Below the pieces are notes generated by a model. The model had not been told where the DNA came from. It saw only the letters and a program-made list of their open reading frames with translations, and did not search any database. Positions 8,271 through 16,786 of a DNA stretch of 64,000 nucleotides are shown in pieces (position 1 is the first letter of the stretch; each line of letters begins with the position of its first letter). Origin of the DNA: Bradyrhizobium ontarionense (GTDB lineage: Bacteria; Pseudomonadota; Alphaproteobacteria; Rhizobiales; Xanthobacteraceae); the NCBI RefSeq assembly GCF_021088345.1, contig NZ_CP088156.1:7927001-7991000 (forward strand). Direction: 5' to 3'. The position numbers and the translations under genes are program-made.

Positions 8271-11225
8271 CTACGAACGCGCTTGTGCGCGATCCAGGCT
8301 CATCGCCAGGAGCTGCGCGGCGTGGACGGCGCCGCGATCGGCACCGTCCTGGATCTGGTGCCGGCAGGATGTCCCGTCGGCAACGATGAAGGTGGAGGCG
8401 TCGGCCTCGCGCACGGCCGGCAGCAGCGACGCTTCCGCCATCTGTAGCGAGACCTCGTAGGTCTCGGCGCCATAGCCGAAGGCGCCGGCCATGCCGCAGC
8501 AGGAGGATTCGATGGTCTGGACCTCGAGCTCCGGAATCAGTCGCAGCAGCTGCTCGACCGGCTTGAAGGCTGCGAAGGACTTCTGATGACAATGGCCGTG
8601 CAGCAGTGCCTTGCCGGGAAGGGGCCCGAGCGGCAAAGCGAGGCGGCCGGCTTCGGCCTCACGCGCGAGAAATTCCTCCAGCAGCAGCGCGTGCGCGCTG
8701 ATCGTCTTCGCTGCGGTGTCGCTGCGCAATGACAACAGCTCGTCGCGCAGCGTCAGCAGGCAGCTCGGCTCCAGCCCGATGATCGGGACGCCGCGTGCTG
8801 CGAACGGCGCGTAGGTCTCGACCAGGCGCTGCAGCTCCGACTTGGCCTCGTCGACGAGGCCGGCGGAGAGGAAGGTGCGGCCGCAGCACAGTGGCCGGCC
8901 GCCGTCGACCGGTTTCGGTACATGGACGCGATAGCCGCCGGCGACGAGCACGCGCAACGCGGCATCGAGATTTTCGCGTTCATAGACGCGGTTGAAGGTG
9001 TCGCCGAACAGCACGACCTCACGGCCGTTCTCGGGGCCGAAGGCCTCGGCATCGACGCGGAAGGTGTCGCTGCGGAACGCCGGCAGCTTGCGACGCGCGC
9101 TGATGCCGGCGGTCCGCTCCATGAGCGCGCGCAGCACGCCGCTTTGGTTGCGCAGGTTCACGAGCGGCGCGAAGCGTGCGGCGAGGTCGGCGTAGCGTGG
9201 CAGATAGGCCACGAGCCGATCGCGCAAGGTGAGGCCGTGTGTCCTCGCCCGTGCCGCAAGCACCTCGATCTTCATCTTGGCCATGTCGACACCAACAGGG
9301 CACTCGCGGCGGCAGGCCTTGCAGGAGACGCACAGCTTCAAGGTCTCCATCATCTCGTCGGATGACAGCGCACCGGGGCCTAGCTGGCCGGAGATCGCAA
9401 GCCGTAGCGTATTGGCGCGGCCTCGCGTGACGTCCTTCTCGTCGCGGGTGGCGCGATAGGACGGGCACATCACGCCGCCGTCGAGCTTGCGGCAGGCGCC
9501 GTTGTTGTTGCACATCTCGACGGCGCCCTGAAATCCGCCGGCGGCGCCCGGATAGGCCGACCAGTCGAGCACGGTCTTGAGATCCTCGACGCGGTAGTCC
9601 GGCGGGTAGCGGAACAGCGAACGGTCGTCCATCTTGGGTGGATCGACGATGCGGCCGGGGTTGAGCACATTGCCGGGATCGAAGCGCTGCTTCACCTCCT
9701 TGAAGTCGGCGACGATCCGGCTGCCGAACATCTGCGTATGAAATTCCGAGCGCACGATGCCGTCACCGTGCTCGCCGGAATGCGAGCCCTTGTACTCGCG
9801 CACCATGGCGAAGGCTTCCTCGGCGATGGCGCGCATCGCCTTGACGTCCTTCTCCAGCTTCAGGTTCAGCACCGGGCGGACGTGCAGGCAGCCTTCGGAG
9901 GCGTGCGCATACATCGTGCCGCGGGTGCCGTGCCTGGCGAAGACCTCGTTGAGACGTGCGGTATAGTCGGCGAGATGCGGCAGCGGCACGGCGCAGTCCT
10001 CGACGAAGGACACCGGCTTGCCGGCTTCCTTCATCGACATCATGACGTTGAGGCCGGCGGCGCGGAAGTCAGCGACTGCGGTCTGCAGGGCGGGGTCGGT
10101 GATCTCGACCACGCCGCCCCATTTGCGCGGCTCATGATTCCAGGCGAAGCCGAGATCGCCCATCAGCTCGGCGAGCTGCTTCAGCTTGGCGAGGTTCTCC
10201 TCGCGCGTCTCCTCGGCGAACTCCACCACCAGGATCGCATCGGGATCGCCGCGCACGGCCGCCGCGATCACCGGCTGGAACATGGCGATGTCGCGTCCGA
10301 GCCCGATCATGGTGCGATCGACCAGTTCGACCGCGATCGGCTTCAACTTGACGAGGTGCTGGGCCGCATCCATCGCCTCGTAGAAGCTGCCGAAATGGCA
10401 GACGCCAAGCGCCTTGGTGCCGATCAGCGGCCACAGCTTGAGCTCGATCCGGGTCGAGAAAGCCAGCGTGCCCTCCGAGCCGACCAGCAGATGGGCCAGG
10501 TTGTTGGCAGCGTTGCGCGGAGTGAGCGCATCGAGATTGTAGCCACCGACGCGGCGCTGCACCTTCGGAAACTTGTCGGCGATCTCGGCGGCCTCGCGCT
10601 CACCGAGCGCCAACAGGTCGCGGAACAGCGTGCGGGCGCTGTCCGGCGCGTTGATGTCGCGGACATCGCGCGGCACCTCGCCGAAATGTGCCAGCGTGCC
10701 GTCCGCGAGGGCGGCATCGATCGCGATCGTGTTGTCGCGCATGGTGCCATAGCGCAGCGAGCGGCCGCCGCAGGAATTATTGCCCGCCATACCGCCGATC
10801 GTGGCGCGTGAGGCGGTGGAGACGTCGACCGGAAACCACAGACCATGTTTCTTGAGCTGGCGGTTGAGGTCGTCAAGCACGATGCCCGGCTCGACCACGC
10901 AGGCCTTGTTCTCGACATCGAGCGAGACGATGCGGTTCAGGTGCTTGGAGAAGTCGACGACGAGACCCTCGTTGACGGTCTGGCCGCATTGCGAGGTGCC
11001 GCCGCCGCGCGGGGTGACGATGCGGCCGTCGCCGCGGGCGATGGCGAGCGTCCGCAACGCCTCGTCCATCGTGCGCGGCACGACCACGCCGGCCGGGACG
11101 ACCTGGTAGAACGAGGCATCGGTGGCATAGCGGCCGCGGTTGAAGCGATCAAAGAAGACGTCGCCGGTGATCTCGGCACGGAGCTTCTGTTCGAGCCTGG
11201 ACGGACCGGCTTTGGCGTTCGGCAT
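8271..11225 (-). CDS. FAD-linked oxidase plus Fe-S (CCG-domain) 2-hydroxyacid dehydrogenase fusion
   Basis: A 984-residue protein. The N-terminal half is a PCMH/FAD-linked oxidase domain: TPRGGGTSQCGQTVNEG (about residues 94-110) and IGGMAGNNSCGGRSLRYG bind FAD. The C-terminal half has a ferredoxin-type cluster (CVSCKACRRECPVG) followed by two CCG-type segments ending GHCHQKSF and ESSCCGMAGAFGYG. This is the architecture of YdiJ and other D-2-hydroxyacid (D-lactate, D-2-hydroxyglutarate, glycolate-type) dehydrogenases that pass electrons to quinone or an electron-transfer protein. Start is ATG at 11225. An operator-like palindrome lies 87 bases upstream. With the aminotransferases and GlcG-like protein it suggests oxidation of a 2-hydroxyacid to a 2-oxoacid such as glyoxylate. 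Confidence 0.88.
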   Translation of the reverse strand: MPNAKAGPSRLEQKLRAEITGDVFFDRFNRGRYATDASFYQVVPAGVVVPRTMDEALRTLAIARGDGRIVTPRGGGTSQCGQTVNEGLVVDFSKHLNRIVSLDVENKACVVEPGIVLDDLNRQLKKHGLWFPVDVSTASRATIGGMAGNNSCGGRSLRYGTMRDNTIAIDAALADGTLAHFGEVPRDVRDINAPDSARTLFRDLLALGEREAAEIADKFPKVQRRVGGYNLDALTPRNAANNLAHLLVGSEGTLAFSTRIELKLWPLIGTKALGVCHFGSFYEAMDAAQHLVKLKPIAVELVDRTMIGLGRDIAMFQPVIAAAVRGDPDAILVVEFAEETREENLAKLKQLAELMGDLGFAWNHEPRKWGGVVEITDPALQTAVADFRAAGLNVMMSMKEAGKPVSFVEDCAVPLPHLADYTARLNEVFARHGTRGTMYAHASEGCLHVRPVLNLKLEKDVKAMRAIAEEAFAMVREYKGSHSGEHGDGIVRSEFHTQMFGSRIVADFKEVKQRFDPGNVLNPGRIVDPPKMDDRSLFRYPPDYRVEDLKTVLDWSAYPGAAGGFQGAVEMCNNNGACRKLDGGVMCPSYRATRDEKDVTRGRANTLRLAISGQLGPGALSSDEMMETLKLCVSCKACRRECPVGVDMAKMKIEVLAARARTHGLTLRDRLVAYLPRYADLAARFAPLVNLRNQSGVLRALMERTAGISARRKLPAFRSDTFRVDAEAFGPENGREVVLFGDTFNRVYERENLDAALRVLVAGGYRVHVPKPVDGGRPLCCGRTFLSAGLVDEAKSELQRLVETYAPFAARGVPIIGLEPSCLLTLRDELLSLRSDTAAKTISAHALLLEEFLAREAEAGRLALPLGPLPGKALLHGHCHQKSFAAFKPVEQLLRLIPELEVQTIESSCCGMAGAFGYGAETYEVSLQMAEASLLPAVREADASTFIVADGTSCRHQIQDGADRGAVHAAQLLAMSLDRAQARS

Positions 11226-11311
11226 GGATGATCCCTAGGCGGCTCTGGTCCCGCCGCGTTCCCTCGCGGGCCTCGGCCGGTGTCATTCATTTACAAGAAG
11301 GCGTCAATCCG

Positions 11312-11322
11312 ATTGCATGCAA
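11312..11322. promoter_or_regulatory. Candidate GntR operator upstream of the FAD/Fe-S dehydrogenase
   Basis: ATTGCATGCAA contains the perfect palindrome TTGCATGCAA. The same sequence, as ATTGCATGCAAT, is found at 12184-12195 in the gntR-aminotransferase intergenic region. It sits in the 117-base gap between gntR and the dehydrogenase gene, where the dehydrogenase promoter is expected. FCD-type GntR proteins bind short palindromes of this kind. Confidence 0.6.
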
Positions 11323-11342
11323 AATTAAGCCAGTCGCTGGCT

Positions 11343-12110
11343 TCATTCGACCTTAGCCGGTTTGCCGGCGCTAGGTGGCGCGGCTGCGGGTTGGGCCTCG
11401 GCAAAGTAGGCGATCGCGGCCGCACCCTTGTTGCGCAGGTGCTGGAACAGGATATCGGAAAGCTCGCCGCCGGCCCGCCGGCGCAGCGCGTCCAGGATCA
11501 GCTCATGCTCGCGCATGGCCTCGCTCCAGCGCTCGCGCTTGCGGGCGAAATTGGCCGAGAAGCGCACCCGGCGGATACGCCCCGCAAGACTCTCATAGGT
11601 CGCGTGAAGCGTGACGTTGGCGGCGGCATCAACGATGGCGCGGTGGATGAGCTGGTTCATGCGGAAATAACCCTGCATGTCCTGGCGCATGTAAAAACCA
11701 TACATATCATGATGAAGTTGCTGAATTTTTTCGACATCTTCATCCGTAATCTTCTCGCAGGCGAGGCGCCCGGCGAGTCCCTCTAGCCCGCCCATCAGGT
11801 CGAACAATTCGCGGATGTCGGCGGCACTCAAAGGGCGGACCCGGGCGCCGCGGTTCGGTAGCAGTTCAACCAATCCTTCAGCAGCGAGCACCTTCAAGGC
11901 TTCGCGCAGCGGGGTGCGTGAGACCTTCAGCATCTCGCACAGCTGCCGCTCGGACAGGCGGCCGCCGTCCGGGACGTGGCCCTCGACGATGTAGTCGCGC
12001 AGCCGCGCCAGGATCTCGTCATGAAGCGAGGTCTCGTCGCGCACCGGGGCAGGACGTTCGCCCGGCTCCGTCACGGGCATAGCCAAGGTATCCAAAATCG
12101 TGGAGGTCAT
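11343..12110 (-). CDS. GntR family transcriptional regulator, FCD (FadR-C) subfamily
   Basis: A 255-residue regulator. The winged HTH is clear at the N-terminus (ARLRDYIVEGHVPDGGRLSERQLCEMLKVSRTPLREALKVLAAEGLVELLPNRGARV), followed by a helical FCD ligand-binding domain with conserved N-x-x-x-H (NQLIHRAIVDAA) and a late E-H-x-x-I-L-D-A-L segment. I chose the ATG at 12110. A longer frame to 12194 would run through the operator-like palindromes. It is divergent from the first aminotransferase and upstream of the dehydrogenase on its own strand. FCD regulators usually sense a small carboxylate, so a pathway intermediate is the likely inducer. Confidence 0.85.
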   Translation of the reverse strand: MTSTILDTLAMPVTEPGERPAPVRDETSLHDEILARLRDYIVEGHVPDGGRLSERQLCEMLKVSRTPLREALKVLAAEGLVELLPNRGARVRPLSAADIRELFDLMGGLEGLAGRLACEKITDEDVEKIQQLHHDMYGFYMRQDMQGYFRMNQLIHRAIVDAAANVTLHATYESLAGRIRRVRFSANFARKRERWSEAMREHELILDALRRRAGGELSDILFQHLRNKGAAAIAYFAEAQPAAAPPSAGKPAKVE

Positions 12111-12152
12111 GCTGGATTGTAACGGCAGTTCCGCTTTCGGTCGACCGATGAA

Positions 12153-12195
12153 ATGCATGCTATATCCTCTTGTAAGTCTCATAATTGCATGCAAT
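12153..12195. promoter_or_regulatory. Divergent gntR/aminotransferase control region with two GCATGC-centred palindromes
   Basis: ATTGCATGCAAT at 12184-12195 is a perfect 12-base palindrome. ATGCATGC at 12153-12160 shares its GCATGC core, and the centres are 32 bases apart, about three helical turns. The region separates gntR (start 12110) from the aminotransferase (start 12235), so the regulator probably controls both promoters from here. Confidence 0.6.
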
Positions 12196-12234
12196 CTTTG
12201 GTATCTAAACGCCGCTGCGCTCGGAGAATTGCCT

Positions 12235-13440
12235 GTGACCCGTCATCAAGGCCGTCATTTCCTGCACATTCCGGGGCCAAGTCCAGTGCCCGAGCGGGTG
12301 TTGCGCGCGATGGACATGCCGGTGATCGATCACCGCAGCGCCGAGTTCGCCGAGCTCGGCAAGGCTGTGCTCGACGGCGCCAAGACGATCTTCAAGACCA
12401 CGAGCCCGGTCATCATCTACCCGTCGTCAGGTACTGGGGCGTGGGAGGCCGCGATCGTCAACACGCTGTCGCCGGGCGACAAGGTGCTGATGGTGGAGAC
12501 CGGCCATTTCGCCACGCTGTGGCGCCAGATGGCGGCGCGCTGGGGCATCGAGGTCGACTTCATTCCCGGCGACTGGCGCCGTGGCGTCGACCCGGCCGTG
12601 ATCGAGGAAAGGCTCGCGGCCGACACGGCCCAGCAGATCAAGGCCGTGATGGTCGTGCACAATGAGACGTCGACGGGGGCGACCAGCCGCGTCGGCGAGG
12701 TTCGCGCCGCCATGGATCGGGCTGATCATCCGGCGCTGCTGATGGTCGATACGATCTCCGGCCTCGCCTCGGCCGATTTCCGCTTCGACGAGTGGAAGGT
12801 CGACGTCGCTGTGTCCTGCTCGCAGAAAGGCTTGATGCTGCCGCCGGGTCTTGGATTCAACGCGATCTCGGACCGGGCGCTGGCTGTCGCCAAGACCAGC
12901 AAGATGCCGCGCTCGTTCTGGGACTGGGAGGACATGCTGAAGCTCAACGTGAACGGCTTCTTCCCTTACACGCCCGCCACCAACCTGCTTTATGGGCTGC
13001 GTGAAGCGATTGCGATGCTGCTCGAGGAAGGGCTCGACCAGGTGTTCGCTCGCCATCAGCGGCTGGCGGCGGCAACGCGCGCCGCAGTCGATCATTGGGG
13101 CCTGGAGGTGCTGTGCCAGGAGCCGAGGGACTTTTCGCCGGTGCTGACTGCGGTGCTGATGCCACCCGGCCATGACGCCGATCAGTTCCGCCAGGTTGTG
13201 CTGGACAACTTCAACATGTCGCTCGGCTCGGGCCTGTCCAAGGTCGCGGGCAAGGTGTTCCGCATCGGTCATCTCGGCGAATGCAACGAGCTGACTTTGA
13301 TGGCCGCTCTGACTGGCGTCGAGATGGGCCTGCGCGCCGCCGGCGTGCCGCATCGCGCCGGTGGCGTCGATGCCGCGATGGCGATGCTCGAGCCATCGGC
13401 CGCCGGCAACGCCCCGCTGCATCTTTCGGTCGTGAAATAA
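12235..13440 (+). CDS. Class V aminotransferase, serine--glyoxylate type (copy 1)
   Basis: A 401-residue PLP enzyme. Start is GTG with a GGAG ribosome site eight bases upstream. A longer ATG-started frame would run into gntR and the operator. Family features are the N-terminal IPGPSPVPERVLRAM segment, the cofactor-binding YPSSGTGAWEAA, VDTISG with its aspartate, and the Schiff-base lysine Lys198 in SCSQKGLMLPPG. The family transfers the amino group of serine, alanine or aspartate to glyoxylate to give glycine. Aligned without gaps against its neighbour, 139 of the first 200 residues are identical by hand count, so it is one half of a tandem duplication. Confidence 0.88.
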   Translation: MTRHQGRHFLHIPGPSPVPERVLRAMDMPVIDHRSAEFAELGKAVLDGAKTIFKTTSPVIIYPSSGTGAWEAAIVNTLSPGDKVLMVETGHFATLWRQMAARWGIEVDFIPGDWRRGVDPAVIEERLAADTAQQIKAVMVVHNETSTGATSRVGEVRAAMDRADHPALLMVDTISGLASADFRFDEWKVDVAVSCSQKGLMLPPGLGFNAISDRALAVAKTSKMPRSFWDWEDMLKLNVNGFFPYTPATNLLYGLREAIAMLLEEGLDQVFARHQRLAAATRAAVDHWGLEVLCQEPRDFSPVLTAVLMPPGHDADQFRQVVLDNFNMSLGSGLSKVAGKVFRIGHLGECNELTLMAALTGVEMGLRAAGVPHRAGGVDAAMAMLEPSAAGNAPLHLSVVK

Positions 13441-13562
13441 GCCACAATCGCGTGCGGCGACCAACTCATTCAGGTCATGCCGCACTGCACAGAAGAGGAG
13501 GGTCCGTGTGCACCTGAGAGATGTCAGCCCGAAGCAATCGGCGGCTGCGTCTTGGCCATTGA

Positions 13563-13578
13563 CGCCAGCGGTCTGGCG
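13563..13578 (+). other. Short hairpin in the leader of the second aminotransferase
   Basis: CGCCAG-CGGT-CTGGCG forms a perfect six-pair stem with a four-base loop. It lies in the 208-base gap between the two aminotransferase genes, 70 bases before the second start. It has no T-run, so it is not a canonical terminator. It may be part of a structured leader. Confidence 0.35.
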
Positions 13579-13598
13579 GGAGAAAAGCGCGGCGAGCG

Positions 13599-13612
13599 CG
13601 TGGCATGCCACG
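13599..13612. promoter_or_regulatory. Perfect 14-base palindrome upstream of the second aminotransferase
   Basis: CGTGGCATGCCACG is a perfect palindrome centred on GCATGC, the same core as the ATTGCATGCAAT sites, and ends 36 bases before the start codon. It may be a variant GntR operator giving the second gene its own control. The flanks differ from the other sites, so this is weaker than those. Confidence 0.4.
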
Positions 13613-13648
13613 TCCGCGCACCAACCAAACGACCGGGGATGGACGCCA

Positions 13649-14842
13649 ATGACTGTGCACACAGGACGGCATTTTCTTCAGATTCCGGGGCCGACCAATG
13701 TGCCCGACCGCGTCTTGCGCGCGATGGATATGCCGACGCTGGACCATCGAGGTCCTGAGTTCGCCGAACTCGGCTTCGCCGTGCTGGCCGCCTCGCAGCG
13801 GATTTTCCGCACCAAGCAGCCGGTGATCATCTATCCGTCGTCCGGCACCGGCGCGTGGGAAGCGGCCATCGTCAACACGCTTGCCCCCGGTGACAAGGTG
13901 CTGATGGCTGAGACCGGTCAGTTCGCGGTGCTCTGGCGTGGCATCGCTGACAAGTTCAAGCTCGATGTCGACTTCATCCCGGGCGACTGGCGTCATGGCG
14001 CCGATATCGCCGCGATCGAGCAGCGGCTCGTGGCCGACAAGGCGCACACGATCAAGGCCGTGTGCGTCGTGCACAACGAGACATCGACCGGCTGCCTCAC
14101 GCCGCCGCTCGAGGTGCGCAAGGCGCTCGACCGTGCGGGCCATCCCGCTCTGCTGATGGTCGACACGATCTCCGGCCTCGGCTCGATGGAATATGAGCAC
14201 GACGCCTGGGGTGTTGACGTCTCCGTCGCCGGCTCGCAGAAGGGGCTCATGTTGCCGCCGGGCCTCGGCTTCAACGCGGTTTCGGAGAAGGCGCTCGCCG
14301 CCGCCAAGGCCAATCCCGGCATGCGCTCCTACTGGGACTGGCAGGAGGTCATCACCTTCAACAAGCTCGGCACCTTCCCGTACACGCCGGCCTGCAATCT
14401 GCTGATGGGCCTCAACGAAGCCCTGAAGATGCTGGAGGAGGAGGGGCACGAGAACGTGTTCGCACGCCATCGCCGCCACAGCCAAGCCACGCGCGCTGCG
14501 GTCAAGGCGTGGGGACTCGACACGCAATGCGTCGATCCGCAGGCGCATTCGCCGGCGCTGACGGGCGTGGTCATGCCCGACGGCCATGATGCCGATCAGT
14601 TCCGCAAGACGGTGCTCGAAAACTTCGACATGTCGCTCGGGACCGGCCTCAACAAGATCAAGGGCAAGGTGTTCCGCATCGGCCATATCGGCCATTTCAA
14701 CGACCTGATGCTGATGGGCACGCTCGCCGGCGTCGAGATGGGCCTTGCGCTCGCTAACGTGCCGCACCGCGCCGGTGGCGTGCTTGCGGCGATGGACGTC
14801 CTGAAGGCGCGCGACGCTGCGCCGATTTCGAAGGTTGCATGA
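13649..14842 (+). CDS. Class V aminotransferase, serine--glyoxylate type (copy 2)
   Basis: A 397-residue paralogue of the preceding protein with all key motifs: IPGPTNVPDRVLRAM, YPSSGTGAWEAA, VDTISG and Lys198 in AGSQKGLMLPPG. The start is the ATG giving MTVHTGRHFL, which aligns residue for residue with copy 1. The open frame further upstream shows no matching protein. Differences cluster around residues 101-106, 116-124 and 149-156, which may reflect different amino donors. The stop overlaps the next start (ATGATGA), indicating translational coupling to the enoyl-CoA hydratase homologue. Confidence 0.88.
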   Translation: MTVHTGRHFLQIPGPTNVPDRVLRAMDMPTLDHRGPEFAELGFAVLAASQRIFRTKQPVIIYPSSGTGAWEAAIVNTLAPGDKVLMAETGQFAVLWRGIADKFKLDVDFIPGDWRHGADIAAIEQRLVADKAHTIKAVCVVHNETSTGCLTPPLEVRKALDRAGHPALLMVDTISGLGSMEYEHDAWGVDVSVAGSQKGLMLPPGLGFNAVSEKALAAAKANPGMRSYWDWQEVITFNKLGTFPYTPACNLLMGLNEALKMLEEEGHENVFARHRRHSQATRAAVKAWGLDTQCVDPQAHSPALTGVVMPDGHDADQFRKTVLENFDMSLGTGLNKIKGKVFRIGHIGHFNDLMLMGTLAGVEMGLALANVPHRAGGVLAAMDVLKARDAAPISKVA

Positions 14843-15639
14843 TGAACGCACCTGTGACCGGCTCCGACGATCTCATCTATGCCGTCGACGACGGCATCGC
14901 CAAGATCACCTTCAACCGGCCGCAGGCGCGCAACGCGATGACGTTCGCGATGTACGACCAGATGGCCTCGATCTGCGAGGCCATCAACGCCGACCGGTCG
15001 ATCAAGGCGCTGATCCTCACTGGGGCGGGCGACAAGGCGTTTGCCTCCGGCACCGACATCTCCCAGTTCCGTGCCTTCAAGACCGCCCAGGATGCGCTCG
15101 ACTACGAGGCGCGGATCGATCGCGTGCTTGGCACCTTGGAACTGTGCCGCGTGCCGGTGATTGCAGCCATCGCGGGTGCCTGCACCGGCGGCGGCGCGGG
15201 CATCGCTGCCTGCTGTGATATCCGCATCGGCACCGAATCCACGCGCATCGGCTTTCCGATCGCGCGCACGCTCGGTAACTGCCTGTCGATGTCGAACATC
15301 TCGCGTGTCGTTTCCCTGATCGGGCCGGCTCGCACCAAGGACCTGATTTTCAAGGCCAGGCTGGTCGAGGCGCCCGAGGCGCTCGCGCTTGGCCTCCTCA
15401 ACGAGATCGTGCCCGATGTCGGGGCCTTGCAGACCCGCGCGCTGGAGACGGCGAAGCTGGTGGCGAGCCATGCGCCGATCACGCTCGAAGTGACCAAGGA
15501 GGCGGTGCGCCGCATCCGCCGGACGCTGTCGCGCGACGAGGGCGAGGACCTGATCCTGCGGGCCTATATGAGCGAGGATTTCCGCGAGGGCATGGACGCG
15601 TTCCTGAACAAGCGGACACCGAACTGGAAGGGCAAGTAG
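14839..15639 (+). CDS. Enoyl-CoA hydratase/isomerase family protein (glyoxylate module)
   Basis: A 266-residue crotonase-fold protein with NRPQARNAM, the first oxyanion segment GAGDKAFASGTDISQF and the second IAGACTGGGAGIAACCD. It overlaps the preceding aminotransferase by four bases, and a second ATG three bases on is an equally possible start. Its tight coupling to an aminotransferase and a carboxylate transporter suggests it handles a CoA ester in the same pathway, for example one that feeds or drains glyoxylate, but the reaction cannot be named from sequence. Confidence 0.82.
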   Translation: MMNAPVTGSDDLIYAVDDGIAKITFNRPQARNAMTFAMYDQMASICEAINADRSIKALILTGAGDKAFASGTDISQFRAFKTAQDALDYEARIDRVLGTLELCRVPVIAAIAGACTGGGAGIAACCDIRIGTESTRIGFPIARTLGNCLSMSNISRVVSLIGPARTKDLIFKARLVEAPEALALGLLNEIVPDVGALQTRALETAKLVASHAPITLEVTKEAVRRIRRTLSRDEGEDLILRAYMSEDFREGMDAFLNKRTPNWKGK

Positions 15640-15771
15640 TCCGATGCTGTGCTTGCGACCTTATGCCAATGTCATGAGGCGGCATCATGCTTGTGTTCTT
15701 GAACTGACCACAATAAGCCAGCAGTATCCTGGTAGGATGCAAGCAGGCGCTTCGAACGGGGATGAAAACAC

Positions 15772-16758
15772 GTGCGTAACCTGATCAAGATCGCGGCCGC
15801 GACGGCGGCCATTTTCGCAAGTGCGCCGGCCTTTGCCGGCTGGGAGCCGACCAAGCCGGTCGAGATCGTCGTGGCCGCGGGCGCCGGTGGCGCATCCGAC
15901 CAGATGGCGCGGATGATGCAAGCCGCGATTCAGAAGAACAACCTGCTGAAGCAGCCGGTCGTCGTGTCGCTGAAGGGCGGTGCGTCCGGGGCCGAAGCGC
16001 TGATGTACATGAAATCCAGCGACGGCGACGCGAACAAGGTCCTGATCGCCTATTCGCTGATCTACATGCTGCCGCTCTCGGCCAAGCTGCCCTTCGACTG
16101 GCATGAGCTGTCGCCGGTCGCGGTGATCGCGCTCGACCAGTTCGTGCTGTGGGACAATGCCAACGGGCCGAAGAGCGTCAAGGAGTTCATCGAGGCCGCC
16201 AAGGCATCGAGCTCGCCGTTCAAGATGGGCGGCACCGGGTCGAAGCGTGAGGATCACGTGCTCACCGTGTTCCTCGAGAAGAAGTCCGGCGCCAAGTTCT
16301 CCTATCTGCCCTATAAGTCGGGCGGCGAGGCCGCGACCCAGCTGGTCGGCGGCCATACCGAATCCAACGTCAACAATCCTTCCGAGAATCTCGAGGTCTG
16401 GCGTGCCGGCCAGGTCCGCCCGCTCTGCGTGTTCGACAAGGAGCGCATCTCCTACACGACCAAGGTCACGGAGACGCAGTCCTGGAACGACATTCCGACC
16501 TGCAAGGAGCAGGGGCTGGACGTGCAGTACCTGATGCTGCGCGGCATGTTCCTGCCGGGCAAGGTCACCCAGGAGCAGCAGGAGTTCTACGTCGACCTGT
16601 TCAGCAAGCTGGTGCAGACGGCGGAATACAAGGACTACATGGAGAAGCAGGCGCTGAAGCCGATCTTCCTCACCGGCAAGGACATGCTGCAGTTCCTCGA
16701 AGAGGACGGCTCGCTCAACAAACAGCTGATGATGGAAGCCGGCTTCGTCGCCAAGTGA
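15772..16758 (+). CDS. Tripartite tricarboxylate transporter substrate-binding protein (TctC/Bug family)
   Basis: A 328-residue periplasmic binding protein. Start is GTG, with GGGGA about ten bases upstream. The nearest upstream ATG is out of frame. A signal peptide of about 22 residues ends in APAFA before GWEPTKPVEIVVAAGAGGASDQMAR, the typical TctC first strand and glycine-rich ligand loop. The family binds carboxylates such as citrate, but many members bind other organic acids. It is followed by TctB and TctA genes on the same strand. Confidence 0.87.
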   Translation: MRNLIKIAAATAAIFASAPAFAGWEPTKPVEIVVAAGAGGASDQMARMMQAAIQKNNLLKQPVVVSLKGGASGAEALMYMKSSDGDANKVLIAYSLIYMLPLSAKLPFDWHELSPVAVIALDQFVLWDNANGPKSVKEFIEAAKASSSPFKMGGTGSKREDHVLTVFLEKKSGAKFSYLPYKSGGEAATQLVGGHTESNVNNPSENLEVWRAGQVRPLCVFDKERISYTTKVTETQSWNDIPTCKEQGLDVQYLMLRGMFLPGKVTQEQQEFYVDLFSKLVQTAEYKDYMEKQALKPIFLTGKDMLQFLEEDGSLNKQLMMEAGFVAK

Positions 16759-16786
16759 GGCGAGGCCAACGGGGTACGGAGGATCG

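Noticed and set aside
9738..10811. 357-residue plus-strand frame inside the FAD/Fe-S dehydrogenase
   Set aside because: No ribosome site and no domain. It is the reverse of a conserved FAD domain.
13481..13620. Glycine riboswitch before the second aminotransferase
   Set aside because: The CTCTCAGG box is on the minus strand while CCGAAGCAA is on the plus strand, so no single-strand fold matches the family, and no minus-strand gene follows.
12427..14851. Two 400-residue minus-strand frames opposite the aminotransferases
   Set aside because: They are similar to each other only because the genes beneath them are paralogues.
12235..15639. Beta-hydroxyaspartate cycle cluster
   Set aside because: BhcA is close to serine-glyoxylate aminotransferases, but no BhcB, BhcC or BhcD homologue is present here.
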